From DATGEP01 sp035310125 (GTDB taxonomy: Bacteria; Chloroflexota; Ktedonobacteria; Ktedonobacterales; JADMIN01): a DNA stretch of 9,519 nt. The notes beneath the pieces were generated by a model that worked only from the letters and a program-made list of their open reading frames with translations, was not told the DNA's origin and did not search any database. Where the stretch lies: contig DATGEP010000376.1 in the NCBI GenBank assembly GCA_035310125.1, forward strand, positions 1-9,519, written 5' to 3'. The position numbers and the translations under genes are program-made. Each line of letters begins with the position of its first letter. The stretch's first letter is position 1. Of this stretch, positions 5,439 through 9,519 are shown piece by piece.

Positions 5439-8400
5439 TCAGGCAGCCAGATCGCACACTCCGTGCTCGTGGGCTCCACCGAGAAGAACTTCCACTTCGT
5501 GTGGAGCCAGGGGCCGCGCAAACAGATACCCCTGTCCGAGGTCGCAGCCCAGTTCTTGAAGGTGAGCCCGCTGCGAAGGAGTTTCGATTCCCTCGGCGGT
5601 GATCCTCAAGGACAGGGTCTTGGCGAGCGCAACAATGCTCTGCACGATGGCGGTATCCTGCGGGTCCTGCCCGAGCCCGTCGACAAAGGATCGGTCAATT
5701 TTGAGTATGTCAACCGGAAACCGCTTCAGGTAACTCAAGGAGGAGTAGCCGGTGCCGAAGTCGTCGATCGCGACTTGTACGCCCAGATCCTTCAACACCC
5801 GGAGAGTGGTGAACGTTGTCTCGGCATCCCGCATCAACGCGCTTTCTGTGATCTCTACCGTAAGACAGCGCGGGTCGAGGCCCGTCTCCAGCAATACCTC
5901 TCTGATGTTGCCTGCCAACTCGGGCCGCTGGAACTGACGCGCCGACAGGTTCACGCTCATCATCGGACTGGAAGCCCGCCCGTAGCTGAGTTGCCATGCG
6001 CGCGCCTTCCGGCAAGCTTCCTCGAGCACCCATTGGCCGATCGGCACGATCAGCCCGGTTTCCTCGGCGATCGAGATGAACTCCGTTGGCGAGATAACCC
6101 CTCGGGTCGGATGGTGCCAGCGCAGCAACGCCTCGACTCCGGTGACTCGACCGTCCACGAGGGAAACGATTGGCTGGTACATCAGCTGGAATTGATGCTG
6201 CTCGAGTGCGAGCCGCAGATCCGTCTGCAGCTCCAGCCGGTTGACCGCGTCTCGCTCCATGCTGGGATCGAACAGGGCGCAGCGCGATTTGCCAGCTGCT
6301 TTTGCCTCGTACAGCGCCAGATCTGCGTTGCGTAGCACGCTCTCCGCCCGGTCGCCAGGACTGCTGACCGCTACGCCAATGCTGGCAGTCACCACCAGAT
6401 TGAGGTTTCCGAGAACGAAGGCCGTGCTGAGTGCCTCGGCAATCCGATTGGCAATCTCGGTGGCCGCACTCGGGGCGAACACCTCGTCAAGAAGCACGAT
6501 GAATTCATCACCGCCGAGACGGGCCGCGGTGTCCTGCGGACGTATGCATGCCTGCAGTCGAGCGGCGAGCGCGACCAGCAATTGGTCGCCAGCTCCGTGC
6601 CCGAGACTGTCGTTGATCAACTTGAAGTTGTCCAGGTCGATGAACAGAACCGCCACGCAACCAGACACGCGCTCGGCGCGCACAAGTGCCTGTTCGAGGT
6701 GGTTGGTGACCAGGGCGCGGGTCGGCAAGCCCGTCAAAGCGTCGTGGAAGGCCATGTGCTGCAGTTGCCCTTCGAACGCCTTACGTTCGGTGACGTCGCG
6801 GCAGGTCAGCACGACACCACACACTGCCGCCTGGTCCAGGAGGTTGTTGGCGACTATCTCGCAGTCGAGCCACGCGCCCTGGGCAGTACTGAGGCGAACC
6901 TCACCTGCAATATTCGTGCGTGGTTGATGCAGTGCCTGCGCCAGAATGCGTCGCGCCGCACCGGCGTCGTCAGGGTGAACCAATGCCAGCCAGGACGTCG
7001 TACGCAGTTCTTCGGGCGTTTTCCCCCAGACGCGCTCGGTTGCCGGACTGGCATAGGTGATGATTCCGTCGGCCTCGAGGATGGTGATGATGTCGGAGGC
7101 ATTCTGGACGAGGGAGCGAAAGCGCTCCTCACTCCGGCTGACCTGGTCGACGAGCTGTTTCAAGTTTCTGATCATGCCCGCGAACGCGAGGCCCAGCACG
7201 TCTCGCGTGGATGCGGGGACCACTTCACTACTCAGGTCACCAGCGGCGATGCGCGTTGCCACGACGGCCATGCGCTGCTGGTGGCGGACCATGTCCTGGA
7301 ACGCGGCCGCCATGTCGCCTAACTCGTCACGGGAGCCCAGCAGGATCGAATGGTCGAGATCGCCCTGCGCAAGTCCTTGCGCGGCCACGGTGACGCGCCG
7401 CAGTGCGGCCGCGAACGAACGCGCAAACAGCAGCACGGCCGCCGATCCCAGGGCCAGGGCCACTAGCGCTGCCGCGACGGCATTGCGCAAGAATGCGCGT
7501 GCAGGTGCATCGAACGTCGTGACCGGCAGCGCAGACACATACGACCAGGGCGTGCGGGTCAGAGGCCGCGCTACCGCTCGGAACTCGTCGTCAGCTATAT
7601 GCCACGTGAAGATGGTTGGCTCCCGTACCCCAACCGCCTGTGTCAGGTCTGGCTGCTGCAGGGCCGCTTCCGCCGAGTCATCGCCCCACACCCCGGCGGC
7701 AACAAGGTCGGCAGTAGTGGCGACGCTGAGCGGAACGGCCGGTCGCATCAACCAGTCAAGGTGCTGGCTGTCGACGAGCACGAGCCCCTGCTCATCCAGG
7801 AGCATCCCAACGGCTCCAGCGCCGGTGCGGTTCTCCGCAGACTGGACCACCTGCTGGATGGTCTCGAGCGACGAGCGCGCGCGCACGACACCGAGCAGGA
7901 CGCCGGCGCCGTCCAGCACGGGCACCGCATGGTAAATGACGGCTCGCTTGCCAGGCAGCAGGTTCACTCGCGAAATGAACGGCCGCTGTTCGTCGAGTGG
8001 AATCCGGACTTCGTCTCGCGATCGCAAATCCGTGCCGATGTCGTTGGAGCGTTTGCTGAACAGGACCATGCCACTGCGGTCGATGAGCTCCATGGTCTCG
8101 GCGCCGTCGCGTGCGGTTTCCATCGCCTCCAGACTGCCACGCAACGTGTCCGTGTCGAGGGACCCCGAAAGCGTATGCTGAATGGCCGGCAAGCGGGCCA
8201 GCGTCGCCAGACTGGCTAGCCGCTGACTGTTCCAATCGTCGATCGATGTAGTGACCACGAGCGCGTCCGAGCTCAACGTCGCCTCGGCCTGCTCGCGCAG
8301 TCCCTGCGCGGCCTGCACATAGCCCATGCCCGTCAACCCGATGGCGAGGGCTGCGGCGAGGCCTCCGCTGTGCGCGATCAGCTTCAGCACCATCGGCCAG

Positions 8401-8483
8401 TCGCCGAACCGATACCATCGCCGAGCCCGGCTTCGCGATGCGTATTTCCTCGTCGTGCGCTGCCCAGAGCGCTCGCGTGCCAT
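5439..8483 (-). CDS. Membrane dCache-HAMP-PAS-GGDEF-EAL protein (c-di-GMP synthesis/breakdown)
   Basis: This 1014-residue enzyme would set the level of the second messenger cyclic di-GMP in answer to an outside signal. After a basic N-terminus, membrane segment 1 lies at about 33-56. The external sensor at about 60-325 has a double-Cache look (MELIDRSGMVLFSKRS, IGTDLRSRDEV). Membrane segment 2 is at about 332-354, followed by HAMP at 355-405 and a second HAMP-like segment at 406-450. A PAS domain covers about 453-568, ending in the typical CRDVTERKAFEGQL linker. The GGDEF domain at about 575-735 keeps GGDEF at 657-661 and the product-inhibition site RPQD at 648-651, five residues upstream. 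The EAL domain at about 750-1000 keeps EALLRW (Glu784), Asn845, Glu877, DDFGTGYSS (Asp907, Asp908), Lys928 and EGIE (Glu964, Glu967). Both active sites therefore look intact, so the net direction cannot be predicted. The ATG at 8481-8483 has no clear ribosome-binding site; Met31 is an alternative start. It follows a sugar-binding protein gene by 41 bases. Confidence 0.95.
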   Translation of the reverse strand: MARERSGQRTTRKYASRSRARRWYRFGDWPMVLKLIAHSGGLAAALAIGLTGMGYVQAAQGLREQAEATLSSDALVVTTSIDDWNSQRLASLATLARLPAIQHTLSGSLDTDTLRGSLEAMETARDGAETMELIDRSGMVLFSKRSNDIGTDLRSRDEVRIPLDEQRPFISRVNLLPGKRAVIYHAVPVLDGAGVLLGVVRARSSLETIQQVVQSAENRTGAGAVGMLLDEQGLVLVDSQHLDWLMRPAVPLSVATTADLVAAGVWGDDSAEAALQQPDLTQAVGVREPTIFTWHIADDEFRAVARPLTRTPWSYVSALPVTTFDAPARAFLRNAVAAALVALALGSAAVLLFARSFAAALRRVTVAAQGLAQGDLDHSILLGSRDELGDMAAAFQDMVRHQQRMAVVATRIAAGDLSSEVVPASTRDVLGLAFAGMIRNLKQLVDQVSRSEERFRSLVQNASDIITILEADGIITYASPATERVWGKTPEELRTTSWLALVHPDDAGAARRILAQALHQPRTNIAGEVRLSTAQGAWLDCEIVANNLLDQAAVCGVVLTCRDVTERKAFEGQLQHMAFHDALTGLPTRALVTNHLEQALVRAERVSGCVAVLFIDLDNFKLINDSLGHGAGDQLLVALAARLQACIRPQDTAARLGGDEFIVLLDEVFAPSAATEIANRIAEALSTAFVLGNLNLVVTASIGVAVSSPGDRAESVLRNADLALYEAKAAGKSRCALFDPSMERDAVNRLELQTDLRLALEQHQFQLMYQPIVSLVDGRVTGVEALLRWHHPTRGVISPTEFISIAEETGLIVPIGQWVLEEACRKARAWQLSYGRASSPMMSVNLSARQFQRPELAGNIREVLLETGLDPRCLTVEITESALMRDAETTFTTLRVLKDLGVQVAIDDFGTGYSSLSYLKRFPVDILKIDRSFVDGLGQDPQDTAIVQSIVALAKTLSLRITAEGIETPSQRAHLQELGCDLGQGYLFARPLAPHEVEVLLGGAHEHGVCDLAA

Positions 8484-8499
8484 GTATCAGTTATCGACC

Positions 8500-8514
8500 G
8501 ACGGCGAAGCCGTC
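8500..8514 (-). repeat. Small perfect hairpin between the binding-protein gene and the GGDEF-EAL gene
   Basis: GACGGC (8500-8505) and GCCGTC (8509-8514) form a 6-base-pair stem around a 3-base loop. It lies 10 bases after the binding-protein stop. No T-tract follows on the minus strand, so read-through into the downstream gene is plausible. Such stems commonly protect the 3' end of abundant binding-protein messages, and that is the role I would guess. Confidence 0.4.
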
Positions 8515-8524
8515 AACACCTGCC

Positions 8525-9519
8525 CTATTTGCAGACCCTGGCTTCGAGGCAGGCTTGCTGAAGGCTGGCCTGGGTGGCCGCGACATCCCGCTTGATCATG
8601 AAGACCGCCATGGCGTCCGAGATGGCTCCCAGCCACTCCTCGCTGGCAGCCGCACCATGCGCCAGGCTGGGCACCACGGTCTGGGACTTCCAATCGGCAA
8701 TTGCACTCTTCAGATAGGGGTCATAGTTGCCATTGCCCGCGAACACATTCACCGGCACGGAGCCCTTCAGCGGATTGAAGACGTCCTGGGCTTCCGGCGT
8801 GCCGATCATGCGCAGCCAATTCTTGACCTGCTCGACATCCTTGGCGCCCTTCGGCAAACCGAAACCGTCAGACAGCGCGTCGTAGATGCCCGCGGTTCCG
8901 GGTGTGGTGGTCCACCCGTAGTCGGCGAACTTCTTGCTCGTGTAGTCGGCGTCGATCCAATCACCCATGATGGTCATGCCCGCCTTGCCGGAGATCAACA
9001 GATCGTTGGCCTGGTCCCAGGTCAATCCGGCGTAATCCGTGTTTATGTAGCCGAGCATTCGTTTGTACGTGTTAAGCGTGTCAGTTACTCGCGGATCAGT
9101 CCATGCGGTATGGCCGGTCCACAGGCCAGCGTAGCCTTCAGCACCCAGGACACCGATGGCCGTTGTCTCGAACGTCTGGATGGCCTCGAACCCTTCCGCG
9201 TCGGCGAAGGCGAGGGGAGTAATTCCTTTTGCCTTGAGCGTATCGGCTGCCGCAAAGAAGTCCTCAAAGGTCGTGGGCGGCTGGAGGCCGTTGTCGCTGA
9301 AGACTTTTTTGTTGTACCAGAGGACATTCGCGCGGTGGATGTTGGCCGGCACCGCGTAGGGTTTGCCGTCATACGAGACGATGTCGAGCACGCCCTTCGG
9401 AAATGCCGTGTCCCATCCCATTTGCGTGTAGATGTCGTCGAGCGGCTCCATCTTGTCGGTCACAACCCAGCTGTCGGTCAGCTCATGGCCCATGTGGATC
9501 TGAAAACTGTCGGGCGGAG
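8525..9519 (-). CDS. Sugar ABC-transporter substrate-binding protein, C-terminal part (5' end outside window)
   Basis: This is an extracytoplasmic binding protein that would deliver a sugar to an ABC importer. The frame stays open to the right edge, giving about 330 visible residues of a family usually near 420, so the signal peptide and first strands are missing. Family marks are PPDSFQIHMGHEL at the left of the visible part, DGKPYAVPANIHRANVLWYN (domain hinge and ligand pocket), YAGLWTGHTAWTDPRV, GKAGMTIMGDWIDADY and GFGLPKGAKD. These fit SBP_bac_1 proteins of the glucose/mannose type described from Thermus; the sugar is inferred, not shown. The ATG at 9491-9493 is internal, since homology continues above it. 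The protein ends in a Cys-containing tail (QQACLEARVCK). Permease genes normally follow such a gene, but here the next gene is a GGDEF-EAL protein. A transport operon could still lie upstream, beyond the window. Confidence 0.92.
   Translation of the reverse strand, partial: PPDSFQIHMGHELTDSWVVTDKMEPLDDIYTQMGWDTAFPKGVLDIVSYDGKPYAVPANIHRANVLWYNKKVFSDNGLQPPTTFEDFFAAADTLKAKGITPLAFADAEGFEAIQTFETTAIGVLGAEGYAGLWTGHTAWTDPRVTDTLNTYKRMLGYINTDYAGLTWDQANDLLISGKAGMTIMGDWIDADYTSKKFADYGWTTTPGTAGIYDALSDGFGLPKGAKDVEQVKNWLRMIGTPEAQDVFNPLKGSVPVNVFAGNGNYDPYLKSAIADWKSQTVVPSLAHGAAASEEWLGAISDAMAVFMIKRDVAATQASLQQACLEARVCK

Noticed and set aside
5403..6335. Long plus-strand frame of 310 codons opposite the EAL domain
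   Set aside because: It lies fully antisense to a strongly conserved EAL domain, shows no family resemblance, and such frames are common opposite high-GC genes.
7057..7935. Plus-strand frame of 292 codons opposite the sensor, HAMP and PAS region
   Set aside because: Composition is dominated by Ser, Arg, Ala and Thr, as expected of a shadow frame, with no motif or ribosome-binding site.
1..9519. CRISPR arrays, tRNA or rRNA genes, insertion sequences, phage attachment sites
   Set aside because: No regularly spaced repeats, cloverleaf or rRNA-like sequence, transposase frame or terminal inverted repeats with target duplication were seen on either strand.

Overview
The window is high-GC bacterial chromosome with no plasmid, phage or transposase signal. 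The gene set is a GYGGTE-type GT4 glycosyltransferase, a membrane-anchored HtrA protease, a sugar-binding ABC protein of the Thermus glucose-binder type, and sensory proteins with little similarity to Proteobacterial operon layouts. From protein style alone I lean towards Chloroflexota (Thermomicrobia/Sphaerobacter-like), but this is inference; no rRNA or other marker gene is present.

Layout. The plus strand runs from 1 to 4109: the 3' end of a sensor histidine kinase (1-543), a 306-base gap with a structured leader, a glycosyltransferase (850-2154), a decayed groES-groEL operon (2155-2585), a gene-poor stretch (2586-2870), and an HtrA/DegP-like serine protease with one PDZ domain (2871-4109). 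The minus strand runs from the right edge back to 4303: the 3' part of a sugar ABC-transporter binding protein (8525-9519), a 1014-residue dCache-HAMP-PAS-GGDEF-EAL protein (5439-8483), a stand-alone receiver-domain response regulator (4825-5208) and an ArsR-type repressor (4303-4704). The two sets converge on 4110-4302, which holds a nested inverted repeat.

How the parts fit. Most genes concern sensing and envelope or protein stress: a kinase, a lone receiver, a c-di-GMP enzyme with an extracytoplasmic sensor, a small repressor and an envelope protease. The sugar-binding protein lies 41 bases upstream of the c-di-GMP enzyme on the same strand, with no permease gene after it; this could be a binding-protein/sensor pair, or simply chance adjacency.

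The clearest unusual feature is the chaperonin remnant. A GroES C-terminus, a normal groES-groEL spacer with ribosome-binding site and start codon, and an out-of-frame GroEL internal segment are packed into about 430 bases between two intact genes. The GroES remnant is in the same frame as the upstream glycosyltransferase and is separated from it by a single TGA. Several non-coding inverted repeats (upstream of the glycosyltransferase, in the convergent gap, and around the response regulator) are also recorded. I see no CRISPR array, tRNA, rRNA or insertion sequence, and no clear evidence of a wholly new system.
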